Shown: positions 9,571 through 18,415, numbered from the stretch's first letter. The stretch is DNA of 64,000 nt from Candidatus Amulumruptor caecigallinarius (GCA_023665605.1 JAMPDP010000001.1:767676-831675); one strand, 5' to 3'. Notes: generated from the letters alone by a model not told the origin. A program made the numbers and translations.

Positions 9571-9601
9571 TTGCATGTAATCCTATTTTACATTATCTTT
9601 G
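9571..9601 (+). promoter_or_regulatory. Bacteroidota-type promoter with no recognised gene
   Basis: TTG at 9571-9573, then 20 bases, then TATCTTTG at 9594-9601, which is a full TAnnTTTG -7 element. Transcription would start near 9606 and run rightward, away from the minus-strand sirtuin gene. Confidence 0.6.
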
Positions 9602-9605
9602 CATT

Positions 9606-9724
9606 AGCCTAAAGGGGGAAAATAGACCGTTTTCGCGCTGAAACATTACAATGAGCGCACTTTTCTGCCTCCTGCAGGCCGCATTACGTAACTCAAAACG
9701 GACGCGGTTTGTGGCATTTTTTTA
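9606..9724 (+). ncRNA. Candidate small RNA or short leader transcript
   Basis: Starts at the expected start site of the promoter at 9571-9601. Complementary segments CCGTTTT (near 9628) and AAAACGG (near 9695) could close a long stem, and a seven-T run at 9717-9723 could end it. A 34-codon open frame (9651-9755) starts inside but runs past the T-run and has no recognised family. The RNA reading is inferred from the promoter and T-run alone. Confidence 0.3.
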
Positions 9725-9808
9725 TACCACCCGCATCACGATACGTCATACTTGAATTTTGGTTATGAGGGAGGTGCGCTACTGTGAAGTAGTGCACTTT
9801 CACTTTTT

Positions 9809-9832
9809 AGAGCTTGTTTAAAAACAAGCTCT
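9809..9832. repeat. Palindrome AGAGCTTGTTT / AAACAAGCTCT
   Basis: An 11-bp perfect inverted repeat with a 2-base centre, just downstream of the sirtuin gene on its transcribed side. It has no clear T-run. A partial copy of the same half (AGAGCTTGTTT) lies at 19118-19128, so it belongs to an interspersed family. Confidence 0.45.
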
Positions 9833-9891
9833 TATGCACCTCTCCCCTCCCGCTGCGGAGGGGTCGGAGTGTTCATAAAAACTTCTTATGC

Positions 9892-10584
9892 TCACTCGGC
9901 CACGCCGAGCATACGCGCAAGGGTGGCCACCCCTTCGGAGGCACCCTGACGTATCACCGTGACACCTGCGGGCACCGGCGCCGGGTTGGGGTCAATGTAG
10001 TAGATGGGTACTCCGGGGCGCACATAGTGGAGCAGCGATGCGGCGGGATACACATTGAGCGACGTGCCGATAACCACGAAGATGTCTGCCATCTCGGCCC
10101 ATTCAACAGCCTTAACCATGTTGGGCACATCCTCCTGAAAGAACACGATGTGGGGACGTACCGGGTCGCCATACTCATCGCGTGTGTCTACCGAGGTGTC
10201 GAGATTACCCTCGTCAAGGGTATATACCCGCTCGGGATGCCTCATGGAGCGCACCTTCATCAGCTCCCCATGCAGATGCAGCACATGAGCGCTCCCGGCA
10301 CGTTCATGCAGATTGTCAACGTTTTGGGTGATGATATAGGTGTCGAAATGCTTCTCCAGCTCCTTCAATCCGAGGTGGCCGGCATTCGGGGCGGTCTTCA
10401 CGAGCTCATGGCGGCGCTTGTTGTAGAAGTCATGCACAAGCGCGGGGTTGCGGCGGAAACCGTCGGCTGAGGCCACATCCATCACGGGATATTCCTCCCA
10501 CATACCCCCGGCATCGCGGAAGGTGCGGATGCCACTCTCGGCGCTCATTCCGGCGCCGGTGCTGATCACGAGTTTCTTTTTCAT
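9892..10584 (-). CDS. NAD-dependent protein deacylase, class III sirtuin (CobB-like)
   Basis: 230 residues. Sir2 motifs are clear: GAGMSAESGIRTFR (10-23), QNVDN (87-91), catalytic His105 in LHLHGEL, GTSLNVYPA and a final YIDPNP. Tyr54 and Arg57 in the pattern YxxR are the class III residues that in CobB/SIRT5 favour succinyl- or malonyl-lysine. Sir2 enzymes remove acyl groups from lysines and consume NAD. The four zinc-binding cysteines normally found between the HGEL and RPHIVFF motifs are absent; the whole protein has no cysteine. Bacteroidota sirtuins without the zinc site are known to me. It ends the long minus-strand run. Confidence 0.9.
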   Translation of the reverse strand: MKKKLVISTGAGMSAESGIRTFRDAGGMWEEYPVMDVASADGFRRNPALVHDFYNKRRHELVKTAPNAGHLGLKELEKHFDTYIITQNVDNLHERAGSAHVLHLHGELMKVRSMRHPERVYTLDEGNLDTSVDTRDEYGDPVRPHIVFFQEDVPNMVKAVEWAEMADIFVVIGTSLNVYPAASLLHYVRPGVPIYYIDPNPAPVPAGVTVIRQGASEGVATLARMLGVAE

Positions 10585-10642
10585 GGTAAGCGGTTAGTTT
10601 ATAGCTTGTTTACAGCTGATGTATAGTGCATATCGCAGCTGC

Positions 10643-11791
10643 TCATTTCTCATACTCGGCAAGGGCGCGGGCATAGGTGGCAAGCAGGTCGGCGGTAAAC
10701 TTTTCCGGCACAAACCGGCTCACGTAGCGCTGTCCGGCGAGCACCATGTCGGCGCGGAGCAGCTTGTCGTCAAGCAGATGCGAGAAGGCATGCACCGCCT
10801 CCTCCACATTCTCGGGGTGCACATAGAGCGCTCCCGGGCCCCCGGCCTCCTCCAGACAGGTGCCGGTGCAAGCCACCACGGGCGTGCCGCAGTTGATGGC
10901 CTCGATCACCGGGATGCCAAACCCCTCGATGCGCGAGGTGTAAGCAGCCACAGTGGCTCCGGCATACAGCGCCGGGAGGTCGGTGAAGGGCGCACCCTCT
11001 ATGAAGAGCACGCGGTCGCCGAGCCCGCGACGGGTTATCAGTCCGTCAAGCTCACGCCCGTAGTCATGGTTGCGCCGCCCCACTATCACTGCCTTCACAT
11101 CCGCAGGAAGGCCCCGCAGGGCTTCAATAAGCAGCTGCTGGTTCTTGCGCGGCTCCACTGACCCGACGGCTACAATGTAGCGCCCCTCCAGCCCGTAACG
11201 CTCTCTGACGGCTCGCACCGCCTCATCGCTCACAGGCTCACGGAACTGTGCGTCACACCCTTGATAGACCACATCTATCTTCTCCGGCTCGATGTCGTAG
11301 CTCGCTATCAGGTCACGCCGCGTGGCCTCACTGATGGCTATCACACGGGTGGCGGCCTTCGCGGCGTGGCGGAATTTGTAGTCATATATCGCACGGTCCA
11401 CAGCCTTGTAGCCGCGCGGATGATGGCGGAAGATAAGGTCATGGATGGTAACCACGCTCGCGCAACCGGCCTTGGCGATGTCAAGCGGCAGCTCGTTGCT
11501 AAGGCCGTGGTACAGGTCCGGGCCATCACGGCGGATCTCATCGGTCAGACCACCGCGCACTCTCCACAGGCCGCTCAACCTGCGCCACATCCACCCCTGC
11601 GGGGTGTGTAGCGTCACATTCGGAAGTGCCAGGGTCGGTTCCATCACCGGGGGCACCTTGCCCTTAGGCGCATAGAGCAGCAGCTCCGAGTCAGGGAACT
11701 CACGCGCCAGAGTGTCTATCACCAAACGGCTGTAATTGCCCAGCCCGGTGAAGTTGGCAAGCGCTCGCTTGGCATCAAATCCTATCTTCAT
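10643..11791 (-). CDS. Glycosyltransferase, GT4 family (group 1)
   Basis: 382 residues with the GT-B fold. The N-terminal half begins MKIGFDAKRALANFTGLGNY. The C-terminal half holds VGSVEPRKNQQLLIEAL, and then the nucleotide-sugar site FGIPVIEAINCGTPVV with its E-x7-E type arrangement (EGFGIPVIEA). Such enzymes transfer a sugar from a nucleotide donor to lipid or glycan acceptors at the inner face of the inner membrane, mostly for LPS or capsule. The acceptor cannot be told. It lies 19 bases after the DUF4919-like gene and 58 bases before the sirtuin gene, so co-transcription is plausible. Confidence 0.85.
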   Translation of the reverse strand: MKIGFDAKRALANFTGLGNYSRLVIDTLAREFPDSELLLYAPKGKVPPVMEPTLALPNVTLHTPQGWMWRRLSGLWRVRGGLTDEIRRDGPDLYHGLSNELPLDIAKAGCASVVTIHDLIFRHHPRGYKAVDRAIYDYKFRHAAKAATRVIAISEATRRDLIASYDIEPEKIDVVYQGCDAQFREPVSDEAVRAVRERYGLEGRYIVAVGSVEPRKNQQLLIEALRGLPADVKAVIVGRRNHDYGRELDGLITRRGLGDRVLFIEGAPFTDLPALYAGATVAAYTSRIEGFGIPVIEAINCGTPVVACTGTCLEEAGGPGALYVHPENVEEAVHAFSHLLDDKLLRADMVLAGQRYVSRFVPEKFTADLLATYARALAEYEK

Positions 11792-11810
11792 CCAGCTCAG
11801 ATGTTACGAC

Positions 11811-12437
11811 TCACGGGCGTCCGAAGTAGAAGATCACCGGGTCGTTCTGACCGGGCCACTTCACCTTGTAGGCATCGAGCTTGTCGATAGAGGTCTGGTC
11901 CACTATCCCCTCCGGCTGGAGGTAATTGCGCAGGAACGCGGCCCCATCCTCCTTGCTCAGCACGATGAACGGCGAGTCGTTGGTAACGCCGGTGCCGGTG
12001 GCGTAGATTACGGAACAGATGTTGTTGATGCGGTTCTCAAACGACGCAGCACGAGCCTTGATGCGCGGCTCGGTTGATGATGCGGCACACACATACCCCC
12101 TGAAGAGCTGATTCAGCGCCACGGGATTGGTGCGGAGCACCTCATCCACCAGCGTCAGCGTAGCGGGATAATCCTTCTTGGCATAGGCTGCGTCAACGTC
12201 CGGATAGCTCTCGGCCACGCTCTTGCCGGGCAAGTAAGCCTGACCGTAATAAACCACGGCCATATCCTCCGGCGTGAGCTGCTCACCCTTGTTAAACTTC
12301 TCAAGCAGTGCAGGGCGTTCACCCATGCGAGCCTTGATGCCCTCGGATGTCACCTTTACACGCTCTGCACCCATCATGGGGAGAGCCACAATCAGTGCCG
12401 TCACCACGGCCATTATCATCTGTGCGGTCTTCTTCAT
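11811..12437 (-). CDS. Exported protein, DUF4919-like
   Basis: 208 residues. The first ~23 form a Sec signal peptide (MKKTAQMIMAVVTALIVALP) ending near MGAERV. The middle has helical, TPR-like character: YPDVDAAYAKKDYPATLTLVDEVL followed by NPVALNQLF, and then a segment resembling the end of DUF4919 proteins of Bacteroidota, with VIYATGTGVTNDSPFIV. The family has no established function. It sits between the alkaline phosphatase and glycosyltransferase genes on the same strand. Confidence 0.65.
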   Translation of the reverse strand: MKKTAQMIMAVVTALIVALPMMGAERVKVTSEGIKARMGERPALLEKFNKGEQLTPEDMAVVYYGQAYLPGKSVAESYPDVDAAYAKKDYPATLTLVDEVLRTNPVALNQLFRGYVCAASSTEPRIKARAASFENRINNICSVIYATGTGVTNDSPFIVLSKEDGAAFLRNYLQPEGIVDQTSIDKLDAYKVKWPGQNDPVIFYFGRP

Positions 12438-12485
12438 ATCTTGTCAGTTGAAACTCTAATATAGACGCTCACCGGGCCGAAAGGT

Positions 12486-13871
12486 TCACTTCACGCCGGC
12501 AGCTTCCATGATTTTCATGGGGATATCCACGTTGTCATAGAAGCCGGCAAACTTCTCGGCCCCGGCTCCGATTGCATACACCGGTACCATGTTGCCGGAG
12601 TGGTTGCCGGTGGTGAACCCGAGGCCGTAATGGTCCTGGAGGATGCGGAACACGGTCATCACCAGCGGCGAGTAATACTTGTAGTAGGTCTTGGTGCGCT
12701 CGGGGGTGCGGTCTTCGAAGGTGATGCGGTAGGCATCCTCAAGAGCGGCGTTCTGCGCCTCGGTCAGAGGTATCTCCGCCCAGAAGCCGAAGAGCTCGCT
12801 CAGCTCGTCACGGATGTCGCTCCATGAGTAGATGCGCTTGGAGCGGAGCATCGCCTCAATGGAGTTGTTGAACTCATCCTTCGACACCCGCTGGCGGTCA
12901 ATCAGCGCCAGGTTGGCATCATAGTCCAGATAGTTGTTGCCCATGGCCATGCCGCCGGTCTCATGGTCGGCGGTCACTACTATCAGGGTCTCCTCCGGGT
13001 GCGCCTTGTAGAAGTCGTAGGCCTGCTGAAGGGCCTCGTTGAAGTTCATCACCTCCTTGATGATGGTGGCACCGTCGTTGGCATGGCCTGCCCAGTCGAT
13101 GTTGCCACCCTCCACCATCATAAAGAAACGCTCGGGGCTAACGCGCTGCAGATGACTTAGGGCCGCGGCAGTCATCTCCGGCAGGCTCACCCCGCCGATA
13201 GAGTCGAGGGTGTAGCCCACATCGGCCAATCGCAGCGAGTCGGTGTTGAGCACCACCAGTTTCTCAGCCTTGATGCTGTCAAGCCCGGCGGTGCCACGCA
13301 CGGTGGTGTAGCCCCCCTTGGCGAAGAGCTCTGTCAGGTCAGTGGGCGTGCCATCCTTCTTGGCAGCTCCGCGCCAGTTGCTCCCGGCAAAGAAGTCCAC
13401 GCCGGAGTCTGCCGCCTGGGCACCAATCTCATAATACATCTTGCGGTTTGGCACATGGGCATAGAACGCTGCCGGGGTGGCATCGTCAGGAGCCACGGTG
13501 GTCAGCAGCCCCACACCGTAACCGGCATACTTGAGGCGCTTGGCTATGGAGGTCACCTCGGTGGTGTCGGGGTCCATGCCGAGCATGCCGTTGCGGGTTT
13601 TGCGGCCTGTGGCAAGTGCGGTGCCGGCGGCGGCGGAGTCGGTCACGGGACTCGACGCGGAGTAGGTGGAACTCTGGCCTCCCACGGGGAAGGTCATCAT
13701 CAGCGGCATCGCCTCGTGGCGCACGTCGCGCAGGTAGCTCTCCGTGGCGGTGGCGTGGCCGGTGCCCATGCCGTCGCCGATGAAGTAGAATATGTATTTG
13801 GCATCATCGGCAGCGGCACTCAGTGCCGTGGCTGCAAGTGTGATGCTGAGCAGGTTACGTAGTATCTTCAT
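12486..13871 (-). CDS. Alkaline phosphatase (PhoA family), exported
   Basis: 461 residues with a signal peptide (about residues 1-21, ending ALSAAA). The metal-site motif FIGDGMG is near residue 30, the nucleophile Ser is in VTDSAAAGTALATGRKT (about residue 78) and the C-terminal metal site includes TADHETGG. These define a PhoA-type periplasmic phosphomonoesterase. I use the ATG at 13871: the longer frame starting at 13928 would add a non-signal extension and run into the GH3 gene that ends at 13915. No Pho-box could be assigned. Confidence 0.9.
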   Translation of the reverse strand: MKILRNLLSITLAATALSAAADDAKYIFYFIGDGMGTGHATATESYLRDVRHEAMPLMMTFPVGGQSSTYSASSPVTDSAAAGTALATGRKTRNGMLGMDPDTTEVTSIAKRLKYAGYGVGLLTTVAPDDATPAAFYAHVPNRKMYYEIGAQAADSGVDFFAGSNWRGAAKKDGTPTDLTELFAKGGYTTVRGTAGLDSIKAEKLVVLNTDSLRLADVGYTLDSIGGVSLPEMTAAALSHLQRVSPERFFMMVEGGNIDWAGHANDGATIIKEVMNFNEALQQAYDFYKAHPEETLIVVTADHETGGMAMGNNYLDYDANLALIDRQRVSKDEFNNSIEAMLRSKRIYSWSDIRDELSELFGFWAEIPLTEAQNAALEDAYRITFEDRTPERTKTYYKYYSPLVMTVFRILQDHYGLGFTTGNHSGNMVPVYAIGAGAEKFAGFYDNVDIPMKIMEAAGVK

Positions 13872-13914
13872 GGTTAGGTTCACTATATGGTTGTGTATGA
13901 TTGGTGGTAATATC

Positions 13915-15438
13915 TTACTCCTCGGCAAGCATCTTCAGCATCGGTTCGATGATATGGCGGTCGGGGCACAGGCGCGGCACCTTGCGCTGGCCGCCGAGCT
14001 TGCCGGTGGTGGCGAGCCAGCGGTCAAAGAATCCCGCGGGCACACGTCTCAGAGTGAGCGGAGCCAGAAAGATGCCGCCACTGCGCTTGGCCTGATAGTC
14101 GGAGTTCACCTCACAGAGATGGCGGTCAAGCGAGGCGGCAAACTCCTCGACGCTCTCCGGAGCTTCGGCAAACTCCACAAGCCACTCATGGTGCCCCTTG
14201 GCTCGCTCGGTGGTGTAGACGGGTGCAGCGGTGTAGTTGGCCACGCTCGCGCCGGTGTCGCGGCACGCTCGCGCCATCGCCTCCTCGGCGTTGTGCACCA
14301 TCAGTTCCTCGCCAAAGGCGTTGATATACTGCTTGGTGCGACCCTCCACAGTGATACGCAGAGGAGCAGTGGTGCGCACCCTCACGGTGTCACCGGGGCG
14401 ATAACGCCACAGGCCGTTGCAGGAGCTTATGACAAGCTCATACACCCCGCCCTCCTCTACTTCCCATACGGGGAGCGTGCGCGGTGCGGGGCAATCGGCA
14501 TCTTCGGCGGGGATAAATTCGTAATAGATGCCGTCATCTATCATCAGCAGCATCCCGGGGGCTTCCGGCGAGTCCTGCACGGCAAAGAACCCCTCCGATG
14601 CATTGTAGGTCTCCAGAAAGTGCATCTTTGCCGGATTGCTGATGGCATGATACTGGCTGCGGTAAGGTGCAAAGCTGATGCCGCCATGGAAGAACACCTC
14701 CAGCCGCGGCCACACGTCATGGATGCTCCCGGCTCCGCTCTTGGCGAGGATGCCGCGCAACACGGTCAGAAACCACGATGGCACGCCCGAGATACTCGTC
14801 ACATCCTCGCCCGAGGCAATCTCTATCAGCTTGGGCAACTTCGCTTCCCACGCTTCCATCAGGGCTACCTCGCGAGGCGGGGTGCGCATCAGCTCAACGG
14901 CGGGGTTGATGCACTCTATCAGGTGTGCCGAGAGGTCGCCCACCTTCACACCTTTTGGCAGCCCGGTCACTTCGTTGGCGAAGCTCCCGCCAAGTATGAA
15001 TGTCTTGCCGCTGAACAGGTGTGAGTCCCCGCAATGGCTCAGGTGGTGCCCCACGCTGTACACGCCCCCTCGGTAATGGTTCCTGCTCAGGGAGTCCGCG
15101 GTGACGGGAATGTATTTGCTCTTGCCGTCGGTGGTGCCACTCGACTGGGCGAAGCGGCTCACACGTCCCGGCCACAGCACATCCTTCTCACCGTGGAGGG
15201 CGCGCATCACGTCGTCGCGCACGTCAGGGTAGCTCTGCAAGGGAACTCGTGCTGCAAACTCCTTCGGCGTGAGACCGCGCTGCATGGCATGGCGGCGACC
15301 GAAGTCGGTGAGCCGTCCCCGCTCAAGCAGCCACGCAAGCACGCGCCGCTGGGTGCGCTCCACATCGTCATGGAGCCGCAGAGCGTGGCGGGCACGCGCC
15401 GTGAAGTAGGGACGCAGCAGCGGGGTGAGGTCAAGCAT
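13915..15438 (-). CDS. GH3 family protein (acyl-adenylate-forming superfamily)
   Basis: 507 residues over the full length of the GH3 fold. SSGTTDGKSKYIP (about residues 91-103) is the phosphate-binding loop of the ANL superfamily. YNASEGFFAVQ in the middle, then the YELVISSCNGLWRYRPGDTV hinge segment, follow the GH3 order. Plant GH3 enzymes join amino acids to auxin or jasmonate. Bacterial members are common in Bacteroidota but uncharacterised, so amide formation with an unknown acyl substrate is inferred. Its first bases overlap the end of ribD by 8 bases. Confidence 0.9.
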   Translation of the reverse strand: MLDLTPLLRPYFTARARHALRLHDDVERTQRRVLAWLLERGRLTDFGRRHAMQRGLTPKEFAARVPLQSYPDVRDDVMRALHGEKDVLWPGRVSRFAQSSGTTDGKSKYIPVTADSLSRNHYRGGVYSVGHHLSHCGDSHLFSGKTFILGGSFANEVTGLPKGVKVGDLSAHLIECINPAVELMRTPPREVALMEAWEAKLPKLIEIASGEDVTSISGVPSWFLTVLRGILAKSGAGSIHDVWPRLEVFFHGGISFAPYRSQYHAISNPAKMHFLETYNASEGFFAVQDSPEAPGMLLMIDDGIYYEFIPAEDADCPAPRTLPVWEVEEGGVYELVISSCNGLWRYRPGDTVRVRTTAPLRITVEGRTKQYINAFGEELMVHNAEEAMARACRDTGASVANYTAAPVYTTERAKGHHEWLVEFAEAPESVEEFAASLDRHLCEVNSDYQAKRSGGIFLAPLTLRRVPAGFFDRWLATTGKLGGQRKVPRLCPDRHIIEPMLKMLAEE

Positions 15439-16405
15439 TGCGGTGATGGTTGGGTGTGACGGGGTGGACGCTATGATGGTTGACGTAGGTATAAATCATG
15501 TTGCCGTCAATGTCGGCAGCTTCCGCCGGGGTACATGGCAGTATGGGGGCCGGAGCGGCTCCGCGCTCGCCAAGGGTAACAGGTGCAACCTCGACGCGGG
15601 CGGTGTCCCACAGGCCGGAGCTGATGAAGCTCTGCAACAGGGTCGGGCCTCCCTCCACAAGGAGCGATGTCACACCCTCGGCACGGAGCTGACGCAGGTA
15701 TGCCTCAAGGTCTGTGATGTTATGCGCCACAATGCGGCGCGGACTCTCCCCGGCCCAGTGGCGGGTGGTGAGCCCCGGCCGGTCGGCGCGGTCGGTGCCG
15801 CTCCCCACCATGATGGCATCATGCGTGGCGCGTAGTCGGTGTACCAACGCACGCCCTGTCGGGGTGGAGAAGCGGTAGGCAGGGGCAGCCGTCTCCCGCT
15901 TGATGTCCATGTAGCCGTCGGTGCTCTGCGCCCACTTGAGGGTCACATAGGGGCGCCCGGCGGTGAAAGCGAGCATGAATTTGGGGTTGAGTGCGCGGCA
16001 TTCGTCGGCGAGGACACCCTCGGTCACTTCTATCCCGGCCTCGCGGAGCATCCGCACACCGCGGCCGTTTACCTTTTCGTTTGGGTCGCCGCTACCTATC
16101 ACCACACGCCCGAGCCCGTTGTCTATGAGCAGCTTCGCGCATGGCGGGGTCTTCCCGTAATGGCTGCAAGGCTCCAGCGTGACGTAGGCGGTGGCGCCGC
16201 GAAGTTCGGAGGGATTGGCCACGGAGGCCACGGCGTTGACCTCGGCATGCCCCTCGCCACACTTGCGGTGAAACCCCTCCCCTATCACGCGCCCGTTGCT
16301 GCTCACTATCACGCAACCCACCATCGGGTTGGGTGAGGCATCGAGCTCGCCGTGACGCGCAAGCTCCATGGCGCGGCGCATATACTGTTCGTCGGTGGTC
16401 ATCAT
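15431..16405 (-). CDS. ribD: Riboflavin biosynthesis protein RibD (bifunctional deaminase/reductase)
   Basis: 324 residues. The N-terminal cytidine-deaminase-like domain has the zinc ligands HAE (GEGHAEVNA) and PCSHYGKTPPC, and PNPMVGCVIV near the start. The C-terminal reductase domain begins near residue 150 (YVTLKWAQSTDGYMD) and includes LLVEGGPTLLQSF. RibD deaminates and then reduces the pyrimidine product of GTP cyclohydrolase II. Its 3' end overlaps the GH3 gene by 8 bases, so translation may be coupled. No FMN riboswitch was seen in the short gap upstream. Confidence 0.96.
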   Translation of the reverse strand: MMTTDEQYMRRAMELARHGELDASPNPMVGCVIVSSNGRVIGEGFHRKCGEGHAEVNAVASVANPSELRGATAYVTLEPCSHYGKTPPCAKLLIDNGLGRVVIGSGDPNEKVNGRGVRMLREAGIEVTEGVLADECRALNPKFMLAFTAGRPYVTLKWAQSTDGYMDIKRETAAPAYRFSTPTGRALVHRLRATHDAIMVGSGTDRADRPGLTTRHWAGESPRRIVAHNITDLEAYLRQLRAEGVTSLLVEGGPTLLQSFISSGLWDTARVEVAPVTLGERGAAPAPILPCTPAEAADIDGNMIYTYVNHHSVHPVTPNHHRNA

Positions 16406-16441
16406 GCAGTAGCTGACAAGCGTCTGTTGCCTGTATCCGTT

Positions 16442-17905
16442 TTATTCTGGATCCTGCCACACACCCTCGCTTTTCAGCAAGGCTATCAGTCGGTCAAGGG
16501 CCTGCTCCTGCGGCACATTCTTCTCCACCGGGGTCTTCCCCTTATAGAGGGTCACATGGCCCGCGGAGGCTCCCACATAGCCGTAGTCTGCATCGGCCAT
16601 CTCGCCGGGGCCGTTGACTATGCACCCCATCACACCGATTTTCAGGTGTTTGAGATGCGACGTAGCACCCTTGATGGCTTGGAGGGTGCTCCGCAGATCG
16701 AATAGGGTGCGCCCGCAGCCGGGACACGCTATGTATTCGGTCTTTGACATGCGCAGACGCGCGGCCTGCAGTATCCCCAAGGCAAGTCTCTCGCTCTCCT
16801 CGGCACTGAGGCTGTCGGCCTCTATCCACACGCCATCACCCTCGCCGCGAAGCAGCGGGCCGCCGAGGTCCATGGCGGCGCGCACGCGCACTTCGTCGGG
16901 GGTCAAGCCGGTGTAGATGGCGTGCAGCACTCGCTCCGGGTCCTCCCGGGCTTCATCGGGTGTCATATCGAGCCCCACCACGCGGGGCACGGCCACGCTC
17001 CGCACCTTGGCGGTGAGCCTCTCCGGCGCACTTGCGGCATAGTCGGCTATCATACGCGCCACGGGGATTTCGGCTGCGGGGTCTTCGCTAAGGCTCACGC
17101 GGATAGTGTCGCCTATGCCGTCAAGCAACAGCGACCCTATGCCCACGGCGCTTTTCACGCGCCCGTCTTCGCCGTCGCCGGCCTCGGTGACTCCCAGGTG
17201 CAGAGGGTAGTGCATATCCTCCCGCTCCATCGCCTCCACTAACAGGCGAACGGTGCGGTTCATCACCACCACGTTGCTCGCCTTGATGGAGATTACCACC
17301 TGGTCAAAGCCATGCTTCTTCATCACACGCAGAAACTCCATGGCACTCTCCACCATCCCCTCGGGGGTGTCTCCGTAGCGACTCATTATGCGGTCTGAGA
17401 GCGACCCGTGGTTCACGCCGATGCGCAGGGCGGTGCCATGCGCGGTGCACACGTCGAGCAGCGGGGTGAGGGCATCCTCTATCTTGCGCAGCTCGGCGGC
17501 ATACTCCTCGTCGGTGTATTCGAGCTTCTTGAATGTTCGCCCGGGGTCCACAAAGTTGCCGGGATTGATGCGCACCTTCTCCACCCTCGTGGCGGCAGCA
17601 AAGGCTGCACGGGGGTTGAAGTGGATGTCGGCCACAAGAGGGGTGTCATAACCCTCGGCACGCAGGGTCTCTCGTATTACCCCGAGGTTCACGGCCTCGC
17701 GCTCCCCCTGAGCCGTCAGGCGCACTATCTCGCCACCGGCATCGGCTATGCTCTTGGCCTGAGCCACGCTCCCGGAGGTGTCCATTGTGGAGGTGGAAGT
17801 CATCGACTGGAGGCGCACAGGGTTGTCGCCACCTATCGTCACGCCCCCCACGCGCACCTCACTCGTGCGCCGCCGCTTCGGATTGCCCATAGCTGCCTGT
17901 GGCAT
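16442..17905 (-). CDS. ispG: 4-hydroxy-3-methylbut-2-en-1-yl diphosphate synthase
   Basis: 487 residues. The TIM-barrel part starts VGGVTIGGDNPVRLQSMTST and contains LVADIHFNPRAA and KVRINPGNF. The 4Fe-4S ligands are in CPGCGRTLFDL and GVMGCIVNGPGE. IspG makes HMBPP from MEcPP in the non-mevalonate isoprenoid pathway. At 487 residues it is longer than the E. coli enzyme (~370) but clearly shorter than the ~600-residue Bacteroides type I remember, so the middle insertion domain, here roughly residues 265-385, looks reduced. purE ends 3 bases upstream of the ATG used. Confidence 0.95.
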   Translation of the reverse strand: MPQAAMGNPKRRRTSEVRVGGVTIGGDNPVRLQSMTSTSTMDTSGSVAQAKSIADAGGEIVRLTAQGEREAVNLGVIRETLRAEGYDTPLVADIHFNPRAAFAAATRVEKVRINPGNFVDPGRTFKKLEYTDEEYAAELRKIEDALTPLLDVCTAHGTALRIGVNHGSLSDRIMSRYGDTPEGMVESAMEFLRVMKKHGFDQVVISIKASNVVVMNRTVRLLVEAMEREDMHYPLHLGVTEAGDGEDGRVKSAVGIGSLLLDGIGDTIRVSLSEDPAAEIPVARMIADYAASAPERLTAKVRSVAVPRVVGLDMTPDEAREDPERVLHAIYTGLTPDEVRVRAAMDLGGPLLRGEGDGVWIEADSLSAEESERLALGILQAARLRMSKTEYIACPGCGRTLFDLRSTLQAIKGATSHLKHLKIGVMGCIVNGPGEMADADYGYVGASAGHVTLYKGKTPVEKNVPQEQALDRLIALLKSEGVWQDPE

Positions 17906-17908
17906 ACG

Positions 17909-18415
17909 TCAGTTGGTCTTATACTTGTAGTGTATCTGTGAGAGCTCGGCATTGGCCTTCTCTATCTTCTCGGAGAGGCCTGACCGATAGCGGTCAAAGC
18001 GAGCCTGAACATCCTCATCGGCCAGCGCGATAATCTGCGTGGCAAGGATGGCGGCGTTCAGCGCGCCGTTGATGCCCACCGTAGCAACGGACACGCCCGG
18101 AGGCATCTGCACGATGCTGTACAATGCGTCCTGACCGGAGAGCGTGGAGTTGATGGGCACACCTACCACAGGCACGGTGGTCATCGCGGCAATCACGCCC
18201 GGAAGCGCGGCGGCCATGCCGGCGGCGGCGATAATCACCTTGATGCCGCGGCCTCGGGCATTACGCGCAAACTCCTCCACGGCTGCCGGTGTGCGGTGAG
18301 CCGACAGAGCGTTCATCTCAAACGGTATCTCCAGCTCGTCAAGAAACTTGGCGGCCTTCTCCATGATGGGGAGGTCTGACGTGCTCCCCATGATTATGCT
18401 TACCTTAGGATTCAT
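17909..18415 (-). CDS. purE: 5-(carboxyamino)imidazole ribonucleotide mutase
   Basis: 168 residues, the normal length for a class I PurE. The opening VSIIMGSTSDLPIMEKAAKFL carries the GSxSD phosphate-binding loop, followed by ALSAHRTP with the catalytic histidine and AAAGMAAALPGVIAA. The enzyme moves the carboxylate of N5-CAIR to C4 in purine synthesis. It lies between the PAP2-like gene (7 bases) and ispG (3 bases), so these three are probably on one transcript. Confidence 0.97.
   Translation of the reverse strand: MNPKVSIIMGSTSDLPIMEKAAKFLDELEIPFEMNALSAHRTPAAVEEFARNARGRGIKVIIAAAGMAAALPGVIAAMTTVPVVGVPINSTLSGQDALYSIVQMPPGVSVATVGINGALNAAILATQIIALADEDVQARFDRYRSGLSEKIEKANAELSQIHYKYKTN

Larger units (their letters stand above)
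9012..9891. other. Repeat-rich intergenic region
   Basis: An 880-base gap between the lipoprotein gene and the sirtuin gene. It holds a large inverted repeat (9121-9418), a small hairpin whose arms AGCCGC/GCGGCT lie at 9478-9493, an isolated consensus promoter (9571-9601) with a possible small RNA after it, and a palindrome at 9809-9832. Short open frames inside the inverted repeat follow its symmetry and are not credible genes. Confidence 0.7.

Noticed and set aside
13872..13928. Longer start for the alkaline phosphatase
   Set aside because: It would bury the signal peptide and overlap the GH3 gene.
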